Assembly: GCA_902570265.1 (NCBI GenBank)
Contig: CACFXF010000013.1
Coordinates: 1 to 44,719, forward strand
DNA length: 44,719 bases
Source of the DNA: an uncultured Alphaproteobacteria bacterium
Lineage (GTDB): Bacteria; Pseudomonadota; Alphaproteobacteria; Rhodobacterales; Rhodobacteraceae
Reading direction: 5' to 3'
The notes beneath the pieces are model-generated. The model was not told the DNA's origin, searched no databases, and worked only from the letters and a program-made list of their open reading frames with translations. The translations under genes and the position numbers were made by a program. Positions 36,443 through 44,510 of this stretch are shown one piece after another (the stretch's first letter is position 1; each line of letters opens with the position of its first letter).

Positions 36443-37558
36443 CTATATTTCAAATTTAACAGGTAACTTAAAAGTGTAATTCTTACTATCAAGAGGTTTG
36501 GGTGCTGATGGAAAATAATTTGTTGTCTTTATAGCTCTTAGCACTTCGTTATCAAGAATAGAAAAACCTGAAGATTCCAGAATTTTTATTGTTTTTAAAT
36601 TACCTTTAGTTGAGATTTTCAATCTCACTAAAACTTGTCCACCTATTTTTTTATTTAAGGCAATTTGTGGATATTTGATTTTAGAGTTTATAACTAACAA
36701 AATCAAATTACCCCATTCTTTTAGAGATTTTGCTACCTGATTGTTGTTTTGTTGTATTGTATTTGATTTATCATTTATATTTGTTTGCTTATAATTTTGA
36801 TCTGTTTGATCGTATTTTCTAAACACCAATTCTTTTTTAATATTATGAGAGTCCAACCGTGCAAGTTGATTTGAAAAATCATCCAAATTTGGACTATTGG
36901 TTGATTTATTAAAATAAGAATTTTCAGATAACTTAATTTTATTTTCTGATATTTTTTCTGATTTTTTCAAATACTTATTTGCTGGAAATAATATATCTGC
37001 GTTTGAATTTTTCACATCTCTATATTTGATTTGATTATTTGAAAAGACTGTCATAATTCTATTTTCAGGTGAATTATCTAGGTTTTGTAAAATAGGAACT
37101 TTAAATCTTAGTCCTTTTTCCCTTTCAAAAATCATCTTATCAATAGTAAGTTTATGATTTTCAGAAACTTGTATCGAATGTGAAGATTTAAATTCATATA
37201 AATTTTCATTTTGTATATTAGGAATTTGATTTACTGGTAATTTTAAATTTTGTTTGAATAAATTAAGTTCATAATCTTCCAGTTTAGCCAGAACTTTTTT
37301 TTCAAAATTTATAAATTTTTCATTTGGATTAACTATATCAAAATCTAATTCTTCTTCTAATTTTATAATATCTGGTTGTTTTTGGATTAAATTAAGATTT
37401 ATGTCTGGTCTCTTAGAGATTAAAGCATCATAGTAGTTTTGGCTAATTACAGAAACACTAGAAATTAATTCATCACTGGATTTTTCATATTTATAAATAT
37501 TTAAAAATGCAAATATAACTAAATGAACCAATAACGAAATAGCTAAACTAATTTTCAT
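36443..37558 (-). CDS. tonB: Energy-transducing TonB protein
   Basis: A 371-residue protein with one N-terminal helix (ISLAISLLVHLVIFAFLNIY) and a C-terminal TonB domain, about residues 285-371: YPQIALNKKIGGQVLVRLKI, STKGNLKTIKILESSGF, LDNEVLRAIKTTNYFPSAP. The middle of about 250 residues lacks the usual Pro-Glu/Pro-Lys repeats; it is rich in Asn, Lys, Ser and Ile. It would carry energy from ExbB/ExbD to the outer-membrane receptor. It starts 23 bp after the btuB-like receptor on the same strand, so it is likely under the same cobalamin riboswitch and dedicated to that receptor. ExbB/ExbD are not in the window. Confidence 0.88.
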   Translation of the reverse strand: MKISLAISLLVHLVIFAFLNIYKYEKSSDELISSVSVISQNYYDALISKRPDINLNLIQKQPDIIKLEEELDFDIVNPNEKFINFEKKVLAKLEDYELNLFKQNLKLPVNQIPNIQNENLYEFKSSHSIQVSENHKLTIDKMIFEREKGLRFKVPILQNLDNSPENRIMTVFSNNQIKYRDVKNSNADILFPANKYLKKSEKISENKIKLSENSYFNKSTNSPNLDDFSNQLARLDSHNIKKELVFRKYDQTDQNYKQTNINDKSNTIQQNNNQVAKSLKEWGNLILLVINSKIKYPQIALNKKIGGQVLVRLKISTKGNLKTIKILESSGFSILDNEVLRAIKTTNYFPSAPKPLDSKNYTFKLPVKFEI

Positions 37559-37581
37559 TTTTATTAATTACCGATAATATA

Positions 37582-39396
37582 TTAAAATTTTGCATTATAA
37601 CCCAAGTAAAAAGCACGTTGAGATGTACTATATCCTTTAGCAGTCTCATAATTTTCATCCAAGAGATTTTCAGCACTCAAGGTTAATTGAGTTTTATCTG
37701 TTAATTGATAATTAAGTTTAGAATTTAATAAATTATAATCTTCCATCTTCTCCCCAGATTCTTCCAAGTCACGAACAACTTTCAAGTTTCCTGATATAGT
37801 TAATTTTCCAAACAAAATAGTTTGACCATTTAATGAAATGGAATTTTTGGGAATTCTGGATACGTTATTTCCTTTTTCATCTGTTGTGGTGGAATACCTT
37901 AAATTTATTTTAGACAAATCAGATATTTTATAATCTAAACCTACTGACAAACCTTTCCTTTTAGTAGAATTCACACTTTGACTATATCCCTCAGAAAAAG
38001 AATATATTATTTCGTCCTTCACTTCAGTATTAAACACACTTGCCTGTAATTCTAATCCTGAATTTACTAATACATAGTTTAAACCAGCATCGATATTTGT
38101 ACTATTCTCTGGTTTTAATTTTGCATTACCACCCCATTGAGTGAATAATTCATAAAGTGATGGCGCTCTAAAACCAGTACCACCACCAACTTTAAAAGTT
38201 AAATCTTCAGTAGGCTTATATGTAGCTGCAATTCTGCCAGTTGTTTTATTTCCAAATTTAGAATGACTATCTAAACGAACAGTAATATCAAAAGTAGAGT
38301 TATCAGTTGGTTTTGTTAGGATCGAAGAGAATGTGGAAATTGTAGTGACTTCTTTCTTTTTATCGTCAATATCAGCAATATCACTTACTGCACCAACTCC
38401 AAGAACAACATTTCCAAAACTAGGATCTAGCTGAGCTTGATAGTCTAAATTTGTTCGTGTTCCATAATAGTCATAGTTTCCAAAAGGAGTGTATTCAGTT
38501 CTATTAGAAGCTAATGAATTTAATGAAAGTTTATGTAAAACAGAATTACTGCTTGTTTCTATTGAAGAGTTAAATCCTCTTAAATTTTGGTCATAATAAT
38601 ATCCTGTAACATCTCTTTCAATTGGAGTCCCTCCAAATGAATTATCGTAATCTCCTTTATTTAAAATATTTAAAATATTAAATTTTAATTTTGTTCCATT
38701 TTTAAGATCTGTTTCTGAATTAATTAAAATTTCAGAACTTGAAAATCCATCATCTTCTGGATTAGCAATATCTTTTTCTAATGCTGTAAATCCATCAGTT
38801 TGATAATTTGAATAGCTCAATGAAATGAAACCATTTTCATATTTCCTTCCTGTAGAAAAATTAAACTTTCTAGTATTGTAACTACCATACTCGAGTCCAA
38901 CATTTGTTTCATTACCACTTTGTCCAATTTTTTCGCTTTCAAGAAAATATGTCCCTCCTATAGCTTCAGATCCATAAAGAGCTGATTGACTGCCTTGAAG
39001 TATTTCAATTTTATTTAGATTATTACTCGTAATGCCTCTAACTTCAGGTGTCACTTGAGGTGCAGTTATATCTGACATTTCTATTCCATTATAATATATT
39101 TTTGAATATTTATTTCCAAATCCTCTTGTGTAAATATTAGTAATTGTTCCAACAGGTCCAGATTGGTAAACTGTTACACCAGTTGCATTATCAATAATTT
39201 CAGAAAAGAAGTTGCCAGTACTCTCACCAATCGTATCTTTATTAATAATTGAAATATTAGTACCAGTTTGATTGATTGGTGTATTAATTTTATTTGCTGA
39301 TACAGTAATTTGATCCAAAACAAAATCTTGAGATAAAATTTTCGTAGCAAATGAAAATATAAATAATATAAAAGAAAATTTTTTTAAAATGGACAC
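37582..39396 (-). CDS. btuB: BtuB-like TonB-dependent outer-membrane cobalamin receptor
   Basis: A 604-residue receptor. After a signal peptide (ILKKFSFILFIFSFATKILS, about 3-22) comes a TonB-box-like start FVLDQITVSANK, then the plug domain with IYTRGFGNKYSKIYYNGIEM (about 88-107) and LNKIEILQGSQSALYGSEAIGG (about 127-148), and the 22-strand barrel ending AFYLGYNAKF with C-terminal Phe. Length and plug resemble BtuB. A cobalamin riboswitch is immediately upstream, which makes B12 or another corrinoid the likely ligand. Start is GTG 39396 with GGAGG four bases upstream; the ATG two bases further upstream is out of frame. Confidence 0.92.
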   Translation of the reverse strand: MSILKKFSFILFIFSFATKILSQDFVLDQITVSANKINTPINQTGTNISIINKDTIGESTGNFFSEIIDNATGVTVYQSGPVGTITNIYTRGFGNKYSKIYYNGIEMSDITAPQVTPEVRGITSNNLNKIEILQGSQSALYGSEAIGGTYFLESEKIGQSGNETNVGLEYGSYNTRKFNFSTGRKYENGFISLSYSNYQTDGFTALEKDIANPEDDGFSSSEILINSETDLKNGTKLKFNILNILNKGDYDNSFGGTPIERDVTGYYYDQNLRGFNSSIETSSNSVLHKLSLNSLASNRTEYTPFGNYDYYGTRTNLDYQAQLDPSFGNVVLGVGAVSDIADIDDKKKEVTTISTFSSILTKPTDNSTFDITVRLDSHSKFGNKTTGRIAATYKPTEDLTFKVGGGTGFRAPSLYELFTQWGGNAKLKPENSTNIDAGLNYVLVNSGLELQASVFNTEVKDEIIYSFSEGYSQSVNSTKRKGLSVGLDYKISDLSKINLRYSTTTDEKGNNVSRIPKNSISLNGQTILFGKLTISGNLKVVRDLEESGEKMEDYNLLNSKLNYQLTDKTQLTLSAENLLDENYETAKGYSTSQRAFYLGYNAKF

Positions 39397-39456
39397 ATTA
39401 CCTCCACGTTGTTTATGACTTTAAAGTCACTTAAATTAATGCGGAAGAATGACTTA

Positions 39457-39484
39457 CCGCAAAGGTTGAATTCCACCTTTACGG
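39457..39484 (-). promoter_or_regulatory. Stem-loop in the btuB leader (possible expression platform)
   Basis: Between the riboswitch and the btuB start, minus-strand CCGTAAAGGT and ACCTTTGCGG pair over 10 bp (one T-G wobble) around an 8-base loop. There is no U tract behind it, so transcription termination is unlikely. A second palindrome, TGACTTTAAAGTCA, lies between this stem and the GGAGG of btuB. Control by masking the ribosome site seems more likely than by termination. Confidence 0.4.
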
Positions 39485-39529
39485 AAAACCGCCCATTAAG
39501 TACGCCCCGTACCTAAGGTAGGTGAAGGT

Positions 39530-39727
39530 TATGGCAGGTCTCCTGACTCGTGGATCGATGAGTTTAATCCGCCTTCCCAAAAATTCAGTGGCACTTTGGA
39601 CTATCTCTACCCACTTACAGTTGCGGGGGCAGCTACGGTATTTAACCGTATTCCCTTTTAATTGCTTCTTTAAAAATAAAGAGGCAAACCATGCGTCAAG
39701 TTAGCTACAAATTAATCATCAGGTCAA
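39530..39727 (-). ncRNA. Cobalamin riboswitch controlling btuB-tonB (with upstream promoter)
   Basis: On the minus strand the leader has all hallmark blocks of the adenosylcobalamin aptamer: GGGAATACGG, GCTGCCCCCGCAACTGTAAG, GCCACTG, GGGAAGGCGG and the B12 box AGTCAGGAGACCTGCC (39533-39548). The order and spacing match the class. A promoter is suggested by TTGACC (39722-39727) with TAACTT about 18 bp later, which would start the RNA near 39690. High B12 should turn off the downstream receptor and tonB. The region 39397-39529 contains the expression platform. Confidence 0.93.
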
Positions 39728-39763
39728 TAGTTTTTTATTTGATTAAATAAAAATCTTTTTAAA

Positions 39764-40315
39764 TTAATTTTTCCACTTTATAGAACATCCCATTGAAGAT
39801 ATTTGATCTTCTGGTCCTTTGCCTGTTTCAGCAACTAAAGACATTGCTTCAAAAAGATCTCTTCGAAGATCTTTAGGTCCAGCTTCTTTTCTTGATGCAT
39901 CCAATCTTCCTCTGTATTGTAAACCCATACTAGAGTTAAATCCAAAAAAATCAGGTGTACAGATCGCATCATATCTTCTTGCTACAGATTGATCTCCATC
40001 AAAAAGGTAAGGAAACGGAAAACTATTATCACTTGATAATTTAATCATATTCTCAAAACTATCTTCAGGATAAGTTTCTACATCATTTGATGAAATAGCG
40101 GCAACGCCAATTCCTTGATCTATTAAATCTTTACTATCACGAATAATTCGATCTAATACTGCGAGAACATATGGACAATGATTACATATAAACATAATTA
40201 AGGTTCCATTTTTTCCTTTTACAGAATCTAAATTATATTTTTTTTGGTCAACTCCCATTAAATTGAAGTCAGGTGCTAGCCAATCAAAGTCACAAACTGG
40301 AGGTATCGCGGCCAT
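39764..40315 (-). CDS. Thioredoxin-like / AhpC-TSA-type redox protein
   Basis: A 183-residue cytoplasmic protein with a thioredoxin fold. CNHCPYV (about residues 45-51) gives a CxxC active site, preceded by KGTLIMF-type strand (KNGTLIMFI). The rest includes GVAAISSNDVETYPEDS (about 70-86), SFPFPYLFDGDQSVARRY with the cis-Pro region in ICTPDFFGF (about 118-126), and LQYRGRLDASR. This is the PRX_like1 group commonly called thioredoxin family protein; its partner is unknown. No signal peptide is seen. It lies 18 bp downstream of rpe on the same strand. Confidence 0.85.
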   Translation of the reverse strand: MAAIPPVCDFDWLAPDFNLMGVDQKKYNLDSVKGKNGTLIMFICNHCPYVLAVLDRIIRDSKDLIDQGIGVAAISSNDVETYPEDSFENMIKLSSDNSFPFPYLFDGDQSVARRYDAICTPDFFGFNSSMGLQYRGRLDASRKEAGPKDLRRDLFEAMSLVAETGKGPEDQISSMGCSIKWKN

Positions 40316-40333
40316 TTTTATTCCTTTCTATTA

Positions 40334-41023
40334 TTACTTCAAAGATTGTTCTGCAGCCAATCGAATAGAATTTATGTTTACACCATAATTAGCTGGATTA
40401 CTAACAGAGCCACCAGAAAATACTCCAGACCCTGCAACCAAAACATCCGCCCCAGCTTTTGCAACAAGAGGAGCAGTAGCTGGTGTAATACCCCCATCTA
40501 TTTCAATATGTATCGGTAATTCTCCAATCATTGATCTCAACTTTGAAACTTTTTCTACCTGGCTTTCTATAAATTTTTGTCCCCCAAAACCTGGATTGAC
40601 TGTCATTATACAAACTAAATCAATAATATCTAAGAGGTACTCAATACTTTCTAAAGGAGTGGATGGATTAAGTGCAACACCTGCTTTAATCCCAAAACTT
40701 TTAATTAACTGGATTGTCCTATGAATATGAGGAGTTGCTTCTACATGTGCTGTAATTATATCAGCTCCTGAATTAACAAAATCTTCTACATAGCTATCAA
40801 CTGGAGAAATCATTAGATGAACATCCATCACAGTTTTTATATGTGGACGTATCGCTTTACACATAGCAGGACCAAAAGTGATGTTAGGAACAAAATGACC
40901 ATCCATAACATCTACATGCACCCAGTCACATCCTTGTTTTTCAATAGCTTCGCACTCTTTACCAAAATTTGCAAAATCTGCAGAAAGTATAGAAGGTGCA
41001 ATTTTAATTGATCTATCAAACAT
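40334..41023 (-). CDS. rpe: Ribulose-phosphate 3-epimerase
   Basis: Interconverts ribulose 5-phosphate and xylulose 5-phosphate in the pentose phosphate pathway. The 229 residues are diagnostic: IKIAPSILSADFANFG near the N-terminus, DWVHVDVMDGHFVPNITFGP (about 33-52), MDVHLMISPVDSYV, MTVNPGFGGQKFIES (about 139-153), IEIDGGITPATAPLVAKAGA, and DVLVAGSGVFSG. I place the start at ATG 41023, which has AAGGA eight bases upstream and matches the family N-terminus. A longer reading from 41095 adds 24 residues unlike any Rpe. Confidence 0.96.
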   Translation of the reverse strand: MFDRSIKIAPSILSADFANFGKECEAIEKQGCDWVHVDVMDGHFVPNITFGPAMCKAIRPHIKTVMDVHLMISPVDSYVEDFVNSGADIITAHVEATPHIHRTIQLIKSFGIKAGVALNPSTPLESIEYLLDIIDLVCIMTVNPGFGGQKFIESQVEKVSKLRSMIGELPIHIEIDGGITPATAPLVAKAGADVLVAGSGVFSGGSVSNPANYGVNINSIRLAAEQSLK

Positions 41024-41181
41024 TACTGTAATCCTTTTGGTTTTATTAAAAGAGCAGTTTGAAAATAGCAAGTGTAAATTGACCCAACGTTTCAATATAA
41101 TTAATAGTAGATTTTAATTAAGATAATTCTATGTTTAAATAAAAATTTACTTAAGACTATTATTAAATCAAGGACACTCTA

Positions 41182-42069
41182 ATGAATAGTTTAAAAACTA
41201 ATTTAATTCCCATAGTAAAAGGTTTTTTTCATAAACAATCTGGTACTGTTAGCTATGTAGTTATCGATAGCACAACAAATCTATGCGCTATATTGGATAC
41301 TGTACTGGATTTTGATTATTCGACAGGCACTATTTATTTTGAGCATGCAGACTCAGTTATTAATTTTGTAAATGAAAATAAACTTGATGTTGAGTGGTTA
41401 ATAGAAACTCACGTTCATGCTGATCATCTTTCTGCTGCGCCTTATATTCAAAAAAAGCTTGGCGGAAAATTATGCATCTCAAAAGAAATTATAAAGGTAC
41501 AAAAATTATTTGGAAAAATTTACAATGCAGGTACTGAATTTGAGTTAGATGGTAGCCAATTTGATAAATTACTTTCTGATAATGATGAATATAAATTAGG
41601 AAATATACCATCAAAAACAATAGCAACACCTGGTCATACTCCTGCTTGTATGGCACATCTTATAGGTGATGCAGTTTTTGTTGGAGATACTTTGTTCATG
41701 CCTGATGGAGGAACTGCCAGAGCGGATTTTCCAGGTGGTAGTGCTGAGCAACTTTATAAATCAATACACAGAATATTAACCTTGCCAGATAAGACCCGAC
41801 TATTTGTCTGTCATGATTACATGCCAAATCAAAGGGATCCTGCGTGGGAAACAACAGTCCTTGATCAAAAGAAGAATAATATACATATAAGAAATAACGT
41901 CTCAGAACAAAATTTTGTAAAACTTAGAACTGAAAGAGATAAAACATTGCCCGCTCCAGAATTAATGATACCTTCTATTCAGGTAAATATGAGGGCCGGA
42001 AATCTTCCTCCTGAGGAAGACAACGGAACAAGTTATATTAAAGTTCCTATAAAAAACCTAAGCAATTGA
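41182..42069 (+). CDS. MBL-fold metallo-hydrolase, persulfide-dioxygenase (ETHE1/Blh)-like
   Basis: A 295-residue metallo-beta-lactamase-fold protein. Metal ligands are in ETHVHADHLSA (about residues 74-84), PGHTPACMAHL (about 151-161), VFVGDTLFMPDGGTARADFPGG (about 168-189) and FVCHDYMPN (about 211-219). The HxHxDH followed by GHTPAC and GDTLFxxDxGTARxDFPGG pattern belongs to persulfide dioxygenases, which oxidise glutathione persulfide to sulfite. GGAC/AAGGA precedes the ATG. A rhodanese gene is 1 kb downstream and gshA is in the window, all consistent with sulfide or persulfide handling. Unlike Blh it has no N-terminal phosphatase-like domain. Confidence 0.85.
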   Translation: MNSLKTNLIPIVKGFFHKQSGTVSYVVIDSTTNLCAILDTVLDFDYSTGTIYFEHADSVINFVNENKLDVEWLIETHVHADHLSAAPYIQKKLGGKLCISKEIIKVQKLFGKIYNAGTEFELDGSQFDKLLSDNDEYKLGNIPSKTIATPGHTPACMAHLIGDAVFVGDTLFMPDGGTARADFPGGSAEQLYKSIHRILTLPDKTRLFVCHDYMPNQRDPAWETTVLDQKKNNIHIRNNVSEQNFVKLRTERDKTLPAPELMIPSIQVNMRAGNLPPEEDNGTSYIKVPIKNLSN

Positions 42070-42198
42070 AATAAAAATAAATATTATTTTTAATTATAAT
42101 TGTAGTTTATTCTATTCGAAGGTTTAATATTGTTATTATATTATGTTAATTAGAAATTAAAATTAAAATTATTTTAAATATAAAATGAGAATACTCCA

Positions 42199-43056
42199 AT
42201 GAATTTAAATAAAAAATTAAGACCTAGAAGAAGTTTCATATTTACACCAGGACTTAAGCCTGAAATGTTTCCTAAAGCGGTTAAATCTGGTGTTGATATG
42301 GTATGTATTGAGCTTGAAGATGGAATCGCCCCTAAGGATAAAAATGAAGCTAGAGGAAAAGCATTAAGTATTTTTCAAAACCAAACTATTCCAAAAAATG
42401 TTGAAGTAATTTTAAGAATTAATTCTATAAGATCACTTTTTGGATTAGACGACATTAGAGCAATACTTTCTACTGATTTTCCACCACCGGCAATAATGCT
42501 ACCAAAGGTTAATGATGCAGAAGAAGTAAAAATAATAGATGATCTTTTAAACGAAAGAGGCCATAATTGTGAACTTCATCCAATTATTGAAACAAACTCA
42601 GGTCTTGAAAGAGCCTATGACATTGCAAAGAGCAGTGAAAGAGTATCTACACTTTTTTTTGGTCTTATAGATATGTCTGCTGAATTAAGATGTGAATTAT
42701 CATGGGATCAACTTCTTTATGCTAGATCAAGAGTTGTACATGCTGCTGCTGGTGCTGGGTTAGACGCAATAGACGGACCCTTTATGGATTTAGAAGATCC
42801 CAAAGGAAATATAGAACAAGCGATACTAGCAAGAGACTTAGGATTTTCAGGTAAGGGATCAATACACCCAAAACAAGTAAACGATTTAAATAAAGTTTTT
42901 ACTCCTTCAGATGAAAAAATAGACAAAGCAAAAAAGATTACTAAAATTTTCGAAGAGGCTAATACAGGTCTTGTAATGGTTGATGGAAAATTGATTGAAA
43001 AGCCAGTGCTTCGAGAAATGTATAGAACACTAGCTATATCAGAAGAAAATAAGTGA
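42199..43056 (+). CDS. CitE-like CoA ester lyase (HpcH/HpaI family)
   Basis: TIM-barrel carbon-carbon lyase of 285 residues related to malyl-CoA and citramalyl-CoA lyases and to CitE. Signature parts are RRSFIFTPGLKPEMFPKAV near residues 10-28, VCIELEDGIAPKDKNEAR (about 35-52), PKVNDAEEVKIIDD, the HPIIETNSGLERAYDIA metal/substrate segment (about 131-147), LFFGLIDMSAEL (about 155-166), and GKGSIHPKQVNDLNKVF. The exact CoA ester cannot be told; citE homologues in this class often cleave malyl- or citramalyl-CoA. The rhodanese gene begins 3 bp after its stop. Confidence 0.85.
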   Translation: MNLNKKLRPRRSFIFTPGLKPEMFPKAVKSGVDMVCIELEDGIAPKDKNEARGKALSIFQNQTIPKNVEVILRINSIRSLFGLDDIRAILSTDFPPPAIMLPKVNDAEEVKIIDDLLNERGHNCELHPIIETNSGLERAYDIAKSSERVSTLFFGLIDMSAELRCELSWDQLLYARSRVVHAAAGAGLDAIDGPFMDLEDPKGNIEQAILARDLGFSGKGSIHPKQVNDLNKVFTPSDEKIDKAKKITKIFEEANTGLVMVDGKLIEKPVLREMYRTLAISEENK

Positions 43057-43059
43057 TCA

Positions 43060-43449
43060 ATGGGACATAAAACTTTAAAAGACCTCCTAAAAGAAGCGAA
43101 TTCTTCCATCCAGTCGATCAACCCAAATGAGGCCATGGATTTAGTAGACAATAATGATTTTTTATTTATTGATTTAAGGGATAAAACTGAATTGTTAAAG
43201 TCTGGAAAAATACCTGGAGCCATATCTTGTCCAAGAGGTATGTTGGAATTTTTTATAGATGTTAAAAGTCTATATCATAAAGAAATATTTGCTCAAGAAA
43301 AGAATTTTATTTTTTACTGTGCTAGTGGTTTTAGATCTACATTAGGAACACAAACAGCCTTGAAAATGGGTGTTAAAAAAGTTAGCAATTTAACTGGTGG
43401 TTTTTCGGCATGGGTTAAATCTGGTGGTGTTGTAGAGCAGATAAAGTAA
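43060..43449 (+). CDS. Single-domain rhodanese-like sulfurtransferase
   Basis: A 129-residue cytoplasmic protein. The rhodanese fold is indicated by DNNDFLFIDLRDKTELLKSG (about residues 27-46), IPGAISCPRGMLEFFID and the active-site loop FYCASGFRSTLGTQTAL (about 88-104), where Cys is the sulfur acceptor, then GVKKVSNLTGGFSAWVKSGG. The Cys is in the right place, so catalytic activity is plausible. It is probably co-translated with the CoA ester lyase, and its nearness to the persulfide-dioxygenase-like gene suggests sulfur-transfer work. Confidence 0.9.
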   Translation: MGHKTLKDLLKEANSSIQSINPNEAMDLVDNNDFLFIDLRDKTELLKSGKIPGAISCPRGMLEFFIDVKSLYHKEIFAQEKNFIFYCASGFRSTLGTQTALKMGVKKVSNLTGGFSAWVKSGGVVEQIK

Positions 43450-43514
43450 TTTTACTCTTTTAAATTAAATTGATATAAGTAATATTTTATTTATAAGATA
43501 GGTTTATTAATAAA

Positions 43515-44510
43515 TTGCATCCAATAATATCAACATTATTAAAAAGAATTGGACTAGGAATAATATCCCTTTTTTTTGTGACTTTAATAATTTTTAGCTC
43601 AGTAAATCTATTACCTGGTGATTTTGTAGAATCAGTTTTAGGCCAAACTAGAACCGAAGAAAGTGTTAAAATTTTTCGAAAAGAATTAGGATTGGATAAA
43701 CCGTATCATGTGAGATATGTAAATTGGTTAACATCAGCAATACAAGGAGATTTGGGAAGTACTTTTTCTGGGCGGAATGCAACATATGCTAATCAACCAC
43801 AGCAAAATACTGCAAGATCAGTTTCAAGCCTTTTAAAGCCACGCTTGTTTAATACTTTTTTTCTTGCTGCAATGACCGCAATTATTGCTATTCCCTTATC
43901 TCTACTCTTAGGAATTACAGCTGCACTGTACAGGAATTCTATATACGATAGGACAGTCAATGCGTCGGCATTAACAACAATATCCATGCCTGAGTTTTTT
44001 GTAGCTTATATACTGATAATTTATCTTGCGTCTATTAACCAATTTTTTCCATCACTCTCCAATGTAACTTCTTCTACACCTTTTTTTGAAAGAATCTATC
44101 TTTCAGTTTTACCAGCATTAACTCTGACCTTAGTAACAGTCGCCCATATGATGCGTATGACAAGAGCTTCAATTATTAATCTTCTTTCAAGTCCCTATAT
44201 AGAAATGGCTCGTTTAAAAGGTATTTCAAAAACTCAGGTCATTATTAAACATGCTCTTCCAAATGCTTGGGCACCTATAGCTAATATAATAGCTTTTAAT
44301 CTAGCATATTTAATTGTTGGAGTTGTTGTAGTAGAAGTTGTATTTGTTTATCCTGGGATTGGACAGTTAATGGTAGATTCTGTCATTAAAAGAGATATAC
44401 CAGTAGTTCAAGGATGTGCTTTGGTTTTTGCGGTTACTTACATTCTTTTAAATCTTATAGCTGATGTAATTTCTATTATCACAAATCCTAGATTACTATA
44501 TCCGAAATGA
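43515..44510 (+). CDS. Dpp/Opp-type ABC transporter permease (DppB-like)
   Basis: A 331-residue permease of the peptide/nickel/opine class. It opens with RIGLGIISLFFVTLIIFSSVNLLPGD (residues about 10-35), the standard N-terminal helix with LPGD, then the GLDKPYHVRYVNWLTSAIQGDLG block (about 55-77), several helices and the EAA-loop-like GISKTQVIIKHALPNAWAPI (about 236-255). It starts at TTG 43515 with no strong Shine-Dalgarno and overlaps the next permease gene by 4 bp. The binding protein and ATPases are outside the window, so the substrate (peptide, glutathione, opine or other) is open. Confidence 0.9.
   Translation: MHPIISTLLKRIGLGIISLFFVTLIIFSSVNLLPGDFVESVLGQTRTEESVKIFRKELGLDKPYHVRYVNWLTSAIQGDLGSTFSGRNATYANQPQQNTARSVSSLLKPRLFNTFFLAAMTAIIAIPLSLLLGITAALYRNSIYDRTVNASALTTISMPEFFVAYILIIYLASINQFFPSLSNVTSSTPFFERIYLSVLPALTLTLVTVAHMMRMTRASIINLLSSPYIEMARLKGISKTQVIIKHALPNAWAPIANIIAFNLAYLIVGVVVVEVVFVYPGIGQLMVDSVIKRDIPVVQGCALVFAVTYILLNLIADVISIITNPRLLYPK

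Noticed and set aside
39522-39704. Small plus-strand ORF of 60 codons upstream of btuB
   Set aside because: It is the complement of the cobalamin riboswitch, whose conserved blocks explain the sequence.
41024-41095. Longer N-terminus for ribulose-phosphate epimerase
   Set aside because: The added 24 residues do not match the family, while ATG 41023 has AAGGA at proper distance.
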